The position numbers were made by a program, and so were the translations under genes. Below are positions 15,722 through 23,923 of a stretch of 37,102 nucleotides of DNA, piece after piece; within the stretch, counting starts at the first letter, position 1, and every line of letters begins with the position of its first letter. The DNA comes from JAZNQL01 sp045531205 (lineage in GTDB: Bacteria > Bacillota > Clostridia > UMGS1883 > UMGS1540), in the NCBI GenBank assembly GCA_045531205.1, contig JAZSDN010000037.1, positions 1-37,102 of the forward strand, in the 5' to 3' direction. Below the pieces are notes generated by a model, which worked only from the letters and a program-made list of their open reading frames with translations, was not told the DNA's origin and did not search any database.

Positions 15722-17356
15722 CTATCTTATAAATTTCTTTGGAATACGGCTTGCAAAGGGGAGCATTTCGGCATCTTCCTTCGAGAGAATACGAAATACC
15801 AGTACAAGCAGTACATATATGACAGCTGACAGCGCTATACTTAATAAAAGCGCCACCACATTTTGTGCAAAAAGTGATAACAGTCTGTAAATAACTATGG
15901 CACATACACCCATTATTACAGATGCCGCAAGCGGCTTTAATACATTTTTAACCAAATTTAATTTTAAGTCAATATTTTTTGAAAGCACCGAAAATGAAAT
16001 TGAAAATGCTATTATATGGCATACAATTGTGCTTATAGCAGCACCGTATATGTTGACAGAAGGGATTCTTATTAGAATAAGATTTAAAATAACCTTTGCC
16101 GTTGTACCGCACAAAAGACCTATTGCAGGGGTTATTATTTTACCCATTCCCTGCAGAGCGCCTGCCATTGTCTGATTTAATGCCATAAATATAAGGGCAA
16201 CGGCACTTATCTGCAATAAATCTCCGCCGAGTGATGCATTAGGATACAAAAATGCATAAATAGGTTTGCCAAGTGCTATATATCCCACTGCACAGGGAAG
16301 CACAAGCAAAACAGAAATAAGAAGCGAATAAGATATTTTATTTGAAGCCTCTTTCTTATCTCCCCTTGCAAAGGCTGCCGAAATTGTGGGTACAAGTGTC
16401 ATTGAAAGAGCAATATTCATAGCAAGCGGAAGATTTATAAAGGTATCGCTTTTTGAAAGCCTTCCCGAAAGCTGTGCTGCTACATCTTTTAAATCTTCAA
16501 GCGTTGGTATTCCCTCTACTCCGGGAATTCCGCCCGAAAAGGCAACTTCTATTCCTCTTGTTATTGTTGCAATATCAACAATTCTTGTAACTGCGTTTAT
16601 AATTGAGCTTAAGGAAATGGGAATTGCCACAGCTAAAATGCTTACAACTACCTTTCTCAAAGGCTCTTTTTCGCCTTCGCCCCCTTTAAGATTTTCCCAT
16701 ATACCCTTTCTGCTTACAAGGTAGAACATTACAAGGTATATAAAGCTTAAGAAGGTTGCTATTGCAGTTGCAAAGTTTGCGCCTGCCGCCATAAGCTCGG
16801 GACTTTGACCTACAAGCATTACAACAATTAAAATTGTAATTGTGCATTTAAAAAGCTGTTCCAAAATCTGTGAAGAGCTTGTAGCCTTCATATTGCCAAG
16901 ACCCATAAAGTAACCGCTTATAACAGATGATGTGCAAACAAAAAATACAGCGGGTGATAATGCACGAAGGGTATATTTTGCACCCTCCATATTGATTATG
17001 TTAACAGAAATAAATTCTGCTCCCAAAAACAAAATAAGAGTGCAGGCAAGTCCCACGCACGCAAAAAGACCGAGTGCAGTTTTAAAAATTCTGTGTGCAC
17101 CCGCATAATCCTCGCAAGCGGTTTTTGCCGATACCATTTTTGAAATTGCGTTTGGTATTCCTACAGAGGATATTGCAAGCAGAAGAGTATATACCTGATA
17201 CCCTGCGTGGTAATATCCGTTTCCGGCATCGCCAAAACCTTTTATATTTGTTATAACTATGCGGTAAATCATACCAAGAAGCTTTACCGCCACTTGAGCG
17301 AAAAGTATTATTGAAACACTTTTCATAAAAGATTTTTTGTTTTTATCCTGAGTCAT
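15722..17356 (-). CDS. Lipid-linked oligosaccharide flippase, SpoVB/YtgP (MurJ-like) family
   Basis: MOP-superfamily membrane transporter of 544 aa with about 14 hydrophobic segments. The N-terminus with LLGMIYRIVITNIKG and the block SSVGIPNAISKMVSA resemble the SpoVB/YtgP family of polysaccharide and lipid II flippases. The length and a long loop (about residues 265-300, GGIPGVEGIPTLEDLKD region) are closer to Bacillus YtgP (MurJ) or YabM than to SpoVB, so it could flip lipid II or a related precursor. It lies between mazG and lepA. A second family member is on the other side of mazG, and the two are clearly divergent paralogues. Which of them acts in vegetative growth or in sporulation is not visible in the sequence. 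Confidence 0.87.
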   Translation of the reverse strand: MTQDKNKKSFMKSVSIILFAQVAVKLLGMIYRIVITNIKGFGDAGNGYYHAGYQVYTLLLAISSVGIPNAISKMVSAKTACEDYAGAHRIFKTALGLFACVGLACTLILFLGAEFISVNIINMEGAKYTLRALSPAVFFVCTSSVISGYFMGLGNMKATSSSQILEQLFKCTITILIVVMLVGQSPELMAAGANFATAIATFLSFIYLVMFYLVSRKGIWENLKGGEGEKEPLRKVVVSILAVAIPISLSSIINAVTRIVDIATITRGIEVAFSGGIPGVEGIPTLEDLKDVAAQLSGRLSKSDTFINLPLAMNIALSMTLVPTISAAFARGDKKEASNKISYSLLISVLLVLPCAVGYIALGKPIYAFLYPNASLGGDLLQISAVALIFMALNQTMAGALQGMGKIITPAIGLLCGTTAKVILNLILIRIPSVNIYGAAISTIVCHIIAFSISFSVLSKNIDLKLNLVKNVLKPLAASVIMGVCAIVIYRLLSLFAQNVVALLLSIALSAVIYVLLVLVFRILSKEDAEMLPFASRIPKKFIR

Positions 17357-17393
17357 TAAATTGCTCCGTATATATTTTAAGTTTATCTATTAT

Positions 17394-18092
17394 TTATTCT
17401 CTAAATAATGTCTTTTTCCCTTCTTTTTCCGCTTTTTTAACTTTATTTATAAAGTTATTTGTATATATTCTTAAGGCTTCTTCAGGAACAACAGAATGTT
17501 TTCTTGCCAAAGCTACTGCAAAAAATAAAAGTTTGCCTATATTTTCTTCTGTGTTTTCTCCGCTTTCAACTTTTTCAGCAAGGCTTTTCATATCTTCCGA
17601 AAAATTTTCATTCTTTTGTAAAAATCCAAGATTTTCAGCCTTACGCTGAACCTTTTCTGCACGCATTAGTGCAGGCAGGCTTTTTGTTACAGAATCAAGG
17701 GTTTCAAAAACTGTTTTTTCTCCCTTTTCCGCCCTTTTTATTTCGTCCCAGTTTTTTTCTATATCTTTTGTATCGAGCACCTTTACATTTGAAAAAATAT
17801 GAGGGTGTCTTCTTTCAAGCTTTTTACATATTGCGTTTGTTACATCGTTTATGTCAAATTCTCTGTCTTGCTCTGAAAGCTTTGCGTGAAACACTACCTG
17901 ATAAAGCACGTCTCCAAGCTCATCTGCTATTTTTTCGGGATTTTTTGAATCTATTGCCTCTAAAGCTTCGTATGCTTCCTCTACAAGATAGGTCTTTAAG
18001 CTTTCGTGAGTCTGCTCTTTATCCCATATACAGCCGTTTTCTCCTAAAAGTGTGTCAACAATTTTAATTAAATCATCAAATGTTTTTTTCAT
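17394..18092 (-). CDS. mazG: Nucleoside triphosphate pyrophosphohydrolase MazG
   Basis: House-cleaning NTP pyrophosphatase of 232 aa. The N-terminal MazG domain shows GCIWDKEQTHESLKTYLVEE and AYEALEAI, with the metal-binding EExxE (Glu38, Glu39, Glu42) and ExxD (Glu58, Asp61 in DELGDVLYQVVFHA). RRHPHIF and NWDEIKRAEK complete the typical block, and a shorter second helical region follows. The N-terminal methylase domain fused to MazG in Bacillus YabN is absent. It starts two bases after the stop of the SpoVB-like gene, matching the yabM-yabN order in Bacillus. Confidence 0.95.
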   Translation of the reverse strand: MKKTFDDLIKIVDTLLGENGCIWDKEQTHESLKTYLVEEAYEALEAIDSKNPEKIADELGDVLYQVVFHAKLSEQDREFDINDVTNAICKKLERRHPHIFSNVKVLDTKDIEKNWDEIKRAEKGEKTVFETLDSVTKSLPALMRAEKVQRKAENLGFLQKNENFSEDMKSLAEKVESGENTEENIGKLLFFAVALARKHSVVPEEALRIYTNNFINKVKKAEKEGKKTLFRE

Positions 18093-18094
18093 TG

Positions 18095-19639
18095 CTATCT
18101 CCTGATAAGCTTTAGTTTTTTTAGCTTTTCTGCCATTTTTTCGCCTTTAGGCAAAACACAAATATCCTCGCTTGTTATTGCTCCCGTTAAAAGGAGGAGC
18201 AATAAATATATACCCCCGCCAATACCTATAGCAAAAATAAGGTTGCCAAAAAGGTTGTAAAAATACATAGTGCAAGCCGCCATCCCTGCGGTTGACAAAA
18301 GCGGTGATGAAAAATCCAAAACTGAAATATGTATATTAAGTGTTTTTGATATTTCTGCAATATTCAAAAGCGATATTACTGTATAGCACACTATTGTTCC
18401 TATAGGTGCACCCATTATCCCAATCGATGGAATTGCAATTAAAATATGATTTAAAAGTGCCTTTATTCCTGAACCTATAAGCATATAAATTACAGGCTTT
18501 GTTTCTTTACCTATTCCCTGCAATACAGAGTTTGTTACAAGGCAAACCGATACAGGAATTACAGACCACCCAAGTACACCTAAAAGGGATGCTGCCTTGT
18601 CGGTTCCGTATATAAAATTTAAAACAGGTGCCGATAAAAGCGAAAGCCCCGCAGCACAAGGAAGCGAAAAAACCACGCAAAGCCTTAATGCCGATTTTGT
18701 TATTCTTTTTGAAGATGCCCTGTTCCCAGAAAAAAACGCCCCCGCTATTGCAGGCACAACACTTATGCTTACCGAAGCAAGTATTGATGCAGGCAAATTT
18801 GCAAGCGGCATTACAAAGCCTGAATATCTTCCCCACAGGGCAAGAGCTTCACTTTCGGAAAAGCCTGCATACATAAGCCTTTTCATTATCAACGCGGTAT
18901 CAATAACTCCCGAAAGGCTTGCTACCATCATTCCAAGTAAAACGGGCACCGAGAGTTTTATAACAGAGAGTAAAATTTTTATAAAGCTTATATTGCTTTT
19001 TTTATATTTTCTGTTTCTTCCAAAATAAGCAAAAAGCATTATAATAAGTCCTGCAAAGGCTCCTGCACTTATTCCAAAAAGTGCACCAGCCGATGCATAT
19101 TCAATGCCGTTTTTAATTAAAAGCTTTGCAAGTATGTAGCCTATAAAAAGCTTGCCAAGTGCCTCTGCTACCTCCGAAAGTGCAGTCGGCACCATATTTT
19201 GTCGCCCTTCAAAAAAGCTTCTTATGCTTGCTGTAATACTTACAAAAAATACAGCCGGACAAGCTGCAATTATTCCCTTTTCTGCTCCCGGTGTTCCAAG
19301 CCAAAAAGCAATTTTCCAAGAAAATTTATATAAAATAAAACAAACCGCAAGGCTTGTTATAGCTGTCAGAAAAATGCCTGCGTAAAAAGTTTTTTTAGCA
19401 CTGCCGAAATCGTTTTTTGCACAATACTCCGATATTTTTCGTGACATTGCAACAGGGATACCCCCTCCTGCTAAAAGTACAGCCCACATATATACCGATG
19501 AAGCGGTAGAAAAAATACCCATTCCTTCATCGCCAAGTAATCTTGCAAGAGGTATTTTAAATATTGCCCCTGCCGCTTTTACGGCAAAGTTTGCAACCAA
19601 AAGAAGTGCCGCACCTTTTAAGAATGTTTTTTTGTTCAA
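18095..19639 (-). CDS. SpoVB-family polysaccharide/lipid flippase
   Basis: MOP-superfamily transporter of 514 aa with about 14 membrane segments. FLKGAALLLVANFAVKAAG and FKIPLARLLGDEGMG at the N-terminus are typical of SpoVB, and GGGIPVAMSRKISE and RSFFEGRQNMVPTA follow as in stage V sporulation protein B. SpoVB is thought to export cortex precursors during spore formation. The start is a TTG at 19639, chosen because it gives the family N-terminus and has CGGAGG ten bases upstream. An ATG at 19649 is out of frame and touches the SD. A nested inverted repeat encloses this start region. It is followed two bases later by mazG, then by a second flippase. Confidence 0.88.
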   Translation of the reverse strand: MNKKTFLKGAALLLVANFAVKAAGAIFKIPLARLLGDEGMGIFSTASSVYMWAVLLAGGGIPVAMSRKISEYCAKNDFGSAKKTFYAGIFLTAITSLAVCFILYKFSWKIAFWLGTPGAEKGIIAACPAVFFVSITASIRSFFEGRQNMVPTALSEVAEALGKLFIGYILAKLLIKNGIEYASAGALFGISAGAFAGLIIMLFAYFGRNRKYKKSNISFIKILLSVIKLSVPVLLGMMVASLSGVIDTALIMKRLMYAGFSESEALALWGRYSGFVMPLANLPASILASVSISVVPAIAGAFFSGNRASSKRITKSALRLCVVFSLPCAAGLSLLSAPVLNFIYGTDKAASLLGVLGWSVIPVSVCLVTNSVLQGIGKETKPVIYMLIGSGIKALLNHILIAIPSIGIMGAPIGTIVCYTVISLLNIAEISKTLNIHISVLDFSSPLLSTAGMAACTMYFYNLFGNLIFAIGIGGGIYLLLLLLTGAITSEDICVLPKGEKMAEKLKKLKLIRR

Positions 19640-19690
19640 GGGTTTTCATCCTCCGAAAATAGTTTTGTAACTATTTTATTTTGAAAACCC
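19640..19690 (-). promoter_or_regulatory. Nested inverted repeats around the RBS of the SpoVB-like gene
   Basis: The 59-base recO-to-flippase gap holds two nested perfect repeats. The outer arms are GGGTTTTCA (19640-19648) and TGAAAACCC (19682-19690); the inner arms are AAAATAGTT (19656-19664) and AACTATTTT (19669-19677) with a four-base loop. The SD (CGGAGG, minus strand 19655-19650) lies in the unpaired stretch between the arms, and the outer stem ends next to the TTG start. It could shape translation of the flippase, or act as a partial terminator after recO, although no T-run follows on the minus strand. Confidence 0.5.
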
Positions 19691-19698
19691 AGAACATA

Positions 19699-20424
19699 TT
19701 ACATAACGCTCTTTAAATAATCAAGAGTTTTAAAATGCCGTCCTGTATGTACCTCAATATATCTTTCGCTTATTTTTGAAATTTCGGGCAAGGCTTCACC
19801 CGCTTCGGCATAAAATGCATCCCGAAGTTCAGGCGAAAAGTAAAGCTTTATAATTTCCAAGGCTTTTTTTGAAATTTTTACGGCGTTTTCTGTCTTACAT
19901 TCTCTGCACAAAACTCCGCCCTCTTCAATATCAAAATATTCCCCTTCTTCCCCGCAAGCCATACATTCTTCTATTTCGGGCATATATCCAACGCTTGCCA
20001 TAAGGCGAAGCTCAAACATTGCCTTTATTTCGGGAATACTTTTTTTGCCTTTTTCTATAAAATGAATTGCGTTAAGCAAAAGCCTTACGCTCTCGTGTGC
20101 CGGTATTCCTTCATCGCACACATTTGATGCAACATCCGCCATATATACGCATGCAGAAAGCTTTGCAATATCATCACGAAGGCCGTAAAAGCTTTCGAGT
20201 ATATTGCATCCAGTAAGGGTATATGTATCCCCTTTATGAGTTAAAATCATTTCGCTGTAGCAAAGGAGATTCGCCCCTGCACTCATAGGATTTTTAGGAC
20301 TTTTTACCCCTTTTGCCCACACGCTTATTTTTCCCATATCAGGGCTTAAAACTGTAAGCATTTTATTGTAATCGCCCACTTCTGTCGTCCTTATTACTAT
20401 CCCCTTTGTCTTTATCGGTTCCAC
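19699..20424 (-). CDS. recO: DNA repair protein RecO
   Basis: RecFOR-pathway mediator of 241 aa that anneals DNA and loads RecA. The N-terminal OB-fold begins KTKGIVIRTTEVGDYN and includes SVWAKGVKSPKNP. The C-terminal part has a zinc site with Cys154, Cys157, Cys173 and Cys176 (CMACGEEG, LCREC), typical of Gram-positive RecO. The start is a GTG at 20424, supported by a GAGGA about eight bases upstream and by the family N-terminus. This start lies inside the yqzL gene, so the two overlap by 62 bases in different frames. era-yqzL-recO order is conserved in Firmicutes. Confidence 0.95.
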   Translation of the reverse strand: MEPIKTKGIVIRTTEVGDYNKMLTVLSPDMGKISVWAKGVKSPKNPMSAGANLLCYSEMILTHKGDTYTLTGCNILESFYGLRDDIAKLSACVYMADVASNVCDEGIPAHESVRLLLNAIHFIEKGKKSIPEIKAMFELRLMASVGYMPEIEECMACGEEGEYFDIEEGGVLCRECKTENAVKISKKALEIIKLYFSPELRDAFYAEAGEALPEISKISERYIEVHTGRHFKTLDYLKSVM

Positions 20425-20506
20425 TTTCTTTTTCCTCGCTTTTGTATTTTAAATAAGCCGATATATCTCCTGTCGAGCAAAATATTTCCCACCATGAATT
20501 TTCCAT
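20363..20506 (-). CDS. yqzL: YqzL-family small protein
   Basis: Small open frame of 47 codons between era and recO, starting ATG at 20506 and ending TAA at 20363. The N-terminus MENSWWEIFCSTGDISAYL resembles the Bacillus YqzL pattern (aromatic start, then F-x-x-T/S-G-x-I-x-x-Y-L), and both the length and the place immediately before recO match that family. GAGGTG lies seven bases before the ATG. The last third overlaps the recO start in another frame and is lysine- and aspartate-rich, so the tail may be poorly constrained. Function is unknown. Confidence 0.75.
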   Translation of the reverse strand: MENSWWEIFCSTGDISAYLKYKSEEKESGTDKDKGDSNKDDRSGRLQ

Positions 20507-20566
20507 ATTAAAACACCTCACACAAATTATTCTGTCTTAAGTGCTTTAAAATATGGCAGGTAAATT

Positions 20567-21460
20567 TTACTTTTCTTCGGTGTATCCGAAATTCTTTAAC
20601 ATAAAGTTATTGTTTCTCCAGCTTTCTTTTACCTTTACCCAAAGCTGAAGATATACTTTTTTGCCAAAAAACTTTTCTAAATCTTCTCTTGCATAGGTGC
20701 CAACCTTTTTAAGCTGTGCACCGCCTTTGCCTATTATAATTTGCTTATGGCTTGATTTTTCGCAATATATGTTTGCTTCAATTTTTATTATGTTTTCCTC
20801 GTCGTGCATTGCATTTATTTCAACTGCTGTGCCGTGAGGGATTTCTTTATCAAGAAGTCTTAAAAGCTTTTCTCTTATAACCTCGGACGCAATTTCCCTT
20901 TCTGTTTTATCGGTTATCATATCCTCGGGATAATACATAGGTCCTTCTTCAAGATGCTTTTTTACGCTGTCAAGCAAAATATCAATTCCGTCGCCGTGTT
21001 TTGCCGAAATGGGTATTACATCGTCAAAGTTATACATTCCCGAAAGCTTTGCTATAATGGGAAGCATATTTTCCTTCTGCACAGAATCAACCTTATTTAC
21101 AGCAAGGATTGCAGGAATATCCTGTGCTTTAAGATTTTTAATTATTTCTTCCTCTGCATCCCCTACTTCTCTGCCTGCATCAACCACCAAAATAGCAGCA
21201 TCAACACCGCCTATTGCACTTTTTACTTCGTTTATCATAAACTCTCCCAAAGTGGTTCTTGGTCGGTGTACGCCAGGGGTGTCAACAAATATAATCTGAC
21301 AATCTTCCTCTGTAAAAATGCCGAGTATTTTATTACGTGTTGTCTGTGGCTTCGAAGAAATAATGGCTATTTTTTCGCCAAGTATTTTATTTAAAAGTGT
21401 TGATTTTCCTGCATTTGGTCTTCCTACTATTGCTATAAAGCCTGATTTGAATTCACTCAT
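20567..21460 (-). CDS. era: GTPase Era
   Basis: Ribosome-assembly GTPase of 297 aa that binds the 3' end of 16S rRNA. The GTPase domain has G1 GRPNAGKS (13-20), KPQTTRNKILGI, G3 DTPGVH (60-65) and G4 NKVD (122-125), with ISAKHG as G5. A C-terminal KH domain with IIGKGGAQLKKVG follows. The ATG overlaps the ybeY stop as ATGA. In Bacillus dgkA and cdd stand between ybeY and era; both are missing here, so the two ribosome-maturation genes are directly coupled. Confidence 0.98.
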   Translation of the reverse strand: MSEFKSGFIAIVGRPNAGKSTLLNKILGEKIAIISSKPQTTRNKILGIFTEEDCQIIFVDTPGVHRPRTTLGEFMINEVKSAIGGVDAAILVVDAGREVGDAEEEIIKNLKAQDIPAILAVNKVDSVQKENMLPIIAKLSGMYNFDDVIPISAKHGDGIDILLDSVKKHLEEGPMYYPEDMITDKTEREIASEVIREKLLRLLDKEIPHGTAVEINAMHDEENIIKIEANIYCEKSSHKQIIIGKGGAQLKKVGTYAREDLEKFFGKKVYLQLWVKVKESWRNNNFMLKNFGYTEEK

Positions 21461-21930
21461 CTTACTACTCCCATTATATTCAAAATTTCTTCTTCTGCTT
21501 TTCTCATTTTAAGCCTGTCCTCTTCTTCTATGTGGTCAAACCCAAAAAGGTGAAGCATTGAATGTACAGTTAAAAATGCTACCTCACGCTTTGGCTCATG
21601 CCCGTATTCTTCTGCCTGTGCAAATGCTTTTTCAAGCGAAATAACAATATCGCCAAGCTGATTTTCAAAAACCCCTTCGGGCATATTGCCGTCTTTGTCA
21701 AACTCTATCATAGGAAAAGACAAAACATCTGTTTCTTTATCTATCTGTCTGTGAAGCGAGTTTAAAATTTTTATTTCGTCGTTATCGGTTATAAGCACAG
21801 AAACCTCAAACCCACTCTCGTAGCCCATATATTTTACCGATTCATTTACGCTTCTTTTAATAATGCTTCTGAACTTATGGGTAAACTTTTCTTTTTTCTG
21901 GTCATTTGTTATCAGTATTTTGTTCCTCAT
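21457..21930 (-). CDS. ybeY: Endoribonuclease YbeY (16S rRNA maturation)
   Basis: Zinc-dependent RNase of 157 aa involved in 16S rRNA 3'-end maturation and ribosome quality control. The metal motif HSMLHLFGFDH supplies His123, His127 and His133. DVLSFPM and QLGDIVIS are other family blocks. The start at 21930 is supported by AAGGAAG about seven bases upstream and lies inside the 3' end of pgpH (29-base overlap). It is coupled by ATGA to era, another 16S-processing gene. Confidence 0.95.
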   Translation of the reverse strand: MRNKILITNDQKKEKFTHKFRSIIKRSVNESVKYMGYESGFEVSVLITDNDEIKILNSLHRQIDKETDVLSFPMIEFDKDGNMPEGVFENQLGDIVISLEKAFAQAEEYGHEPKREVAFLTVHSMLHLFGFDHIEEEDRLKMRKAEEEILNIMGVVR

Positions 21931-23923
21931 TTTTTTCTTCCTTTTTTTCTTCGGGATATTTTACTCTGTTATGAAAATATCCGCACAGTGTTTTTATAAA
22001 TGCTTCTTTTATTTTTTCTATGTCCGAAAGGGTTAAACAACTTTCGGAAAGCTGACCTTCCGAAAGACGTGAATCAATAATTCCCGAAACTGTTTTTCTT
22101 ACGTTTTCTTCGCTTTTATCATCAAGTGACCTTACTGCCGCTTCAACCGAATCGGCAAGCATTACCGAAACCTCTTCTTTTGTTTTCGGCAAAATATTTT
22201 TGTATGTGTATTTTTCTTTATCAACTATTCCTGATTCCGAAATCTTTTTTGCCTTGTGGTAAAAATATGCTACCACCGAAGTTCCGTGATGAGCCTTTAT
22301 TATTCTTTTTATTTCGGCGGGCAGTCTGTATTCTTTTGCAAGCTCCTCACCGTCTGTGACATGGGATATTATTGTGGATGCCGAAAGCTCGGGAGTGAGC
22401 TTATCGTGCGGGTTTTCGCTGTATTGATTTTCGGCAAAATATATGGGACGTTTCAGCTTTCCTATATCGTGGTAATACGCTCCTGCTCTTGCTAAAATTG
22501 CGTTGCCGCCTATTGCGTTGCAGGCAGCTTCGGCTAAATTTCCTACCATAAGGCTATGATGATAGGTGCCGGGTGCTTCAAGCAAAAGCTTTTTAAGCAA
22601 AGGCTGATTTGGATTTGTAAGCTCGGAAAGCTTGTACGCAGTTGTTATATTAAAAACTGTTTCCAAAAACGGCAGTATACCTATCAGCAAAAGTGATGTT
22701 ATAAACGAGTTTGCCACTCCGTATAATGCACGAAGTAAAATATTGTTTATTTCAAGTCCTTCACACAAAGCCGCACCCGCAAATATAAATGCATAAAGTC
22801 CGCAGTTTATAAGCGATGATTTAACAAGCTTTGTTCGAAGCTCTGCCTTTGAATAAACAAGCACAGAGATAACGCTTGATAAAAATGCCGCTCCAAAATA
22901 GTATGCGTTGCCGCAAAGTGCAAGTCCGCCTAAAATAATTACGGGTATATTTATACAAAGAGCAAGCCTTACTCCAAATATAACCGAGCAAAGTGCCGCC
23001 GATAAAGATAGCGGAACAAGATATGAATTTATAACCGAATTGCTTCCCAATAAAGTTAAAAGCATTGTAAATACAAAGATTATGCACAAAAGCACTATCT
23101 TTGATTCCTGTATATCTTCCTCTTCACGTTTTACTGCCTGTATTGCAAAATAAACGGCAAAAAGTACAAGTACAATTACGCCTATAGATTTTCTTACAAG
23201 TCCCGACTGCGAGGATTTTACAAGTCCCATTTCGGTTAAAAGCTGAAAATGTGCTTCTGTTACTATATCTCCGCGACGAACAATTACCTGATTTTGCTTA
23301 TATGTTACATCTGAAACAGATGCTCTTGCCGCTTCTTTATCCCTTTGTGTTGCTTCGCTGTCCAGCTTTTTATTTACATTCAGGGTTTTTGATAAAATTG
23401 CAAACGCAATTTCGGCTTTTTCGTCACCGTAATCCTCTGCAATTTTTTCTTTTGCGGTTTTAAGTGCCTGTTCTTTACTCTGCACACCTTTTTCAAGCAA
23501 ATCTGTCTGCAAGGAGGAAAGAGATTTCATAAAGCTGTTAAAATCCTTTTCCTCAAAGGTTATAAGCTTTTGCAGTAAATCTCTGTCAATGCCGAGATTT
23601 TGGATTATTTTTTCAATGTCCTTTTCTTCTCTGTAAAGCTTTCTTGCATCTTTTAAAGTATTTGTAAAGCTTTCAAGGCCTTTTTTTGAATTTTCTGTTG
23701 CCTCGGTATCATCTGCATATCTTACAGGTGTAGAGTCTTCAGCCGCTTTTTTCTTACTCTCTGTTGTAACCTTGTCAACAATATCACGCAAAGAATATAT
23801 GTCTTCGGGCGATGCCTTACCAACCTCAATATCGTATGTAGGCGGAATTATGCCGTGCAAAACTATGGCACAAGTCACTGCCGAGACTATTATTAAAAGA
23901 AGTGCTATTCTACTTTTTTTCAT
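21902..23923 (-). CDS. pgpH: 7TMR-HD phosphodiesterase, PgpH-like (c-di-AMP hydrolase family)
   Basis: Membrane protein of 673 aa with the architecture of PgpH/YqfF: an N-terminal membrane segment, an extracytoplasmic 7TMR-HDED domain (about residues 30-230), seven membrane segments (about 245-425), and a cytoplasmic HD domain. The HD domain has PGTYHHSLMVGNLAEAA (His455, His456), YYHDIGKLKRP (His485-Asp486) and IIKAHHGTS. Listeria PgpH degrades c-di-AMP, so this is probably a c-di-AMP phosphodiesterase. The start is taken at 23923 (MKKSRIALLL) because AGGAG lies eight bases upstream; an ATG ten codons earlier would extend further into phoH. It overlaps the phoH end by 14 bases and ybeY by 29. 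Confidence 0.93.
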   Translation of the reverse strand: MKKSRIALLLIIVSAVTCAIVLHGIIPPTYDIEVGKASPEDIYSLRDIVDKVTTESKKKAAEDSTPVRYADDTEATENSKKGLESFTNTLKDARKLYREEKDIEKIIQNLGIDRDLLQKLITFEEKDFNSFMKSLSSLQTDLLEKGVQSKEQALKTAKEKIAEDYGDEKAEIAFAILSKTLNVNKKLDSEATQRDKEAARASVSDVTYKQNQVIVRRGDIVTEAHFQLLTEMGLVKSSQSGLVRKSIGVIVLVLFAVYFAIQAVKREEEDIQESKIVLLCIIFVFTMLLTLLGSNSVINSYLVPLSLSAALCSVIFGVRLALCINIPVIILGGLALCGNAYYFGAAFLSSVISVLVYSKAELRTKLVKSSLINCGLYAFIFAGAALCEGLEINNILLRALYGVANSFITSLLLIGILPFLETVFNITTAYKLSELTNPNQPLLKKLLLEAPGTYHHSLMVGNLAEAACNAIGGNAILARAGAYYHDIGKLKRPIYFAENQYSENPHDKLTPELSASTIISHVTDGEELAKEYRLPAEIKRIIKAHHGTSVVAYFYHKAKKISESGIVDKEKYTYKNILPKTKEEVSVMLADSVEAAVRSLDDKSEENVRKTVSGIIDSRLSEGQLSESCLTLSDIEKIKEAFIKTLCGYFHNRVKYPEEKKEEKNEEQNTDNK

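Noticed and set aside
17459..18067. Plus-strand ORF of 202 codons antisense to mazG
   Set aside because: Shadow frame of a well-supported gene; Leu/Phe-rich low-complexity product and no RBS or family pattern.
19647..19649. ATG as start of the SpoVB-like gene
   Set aside because: It is out of frame with the flippase and directly adjacent to the SD; TTG at 19639 is in frame with proper spacing.
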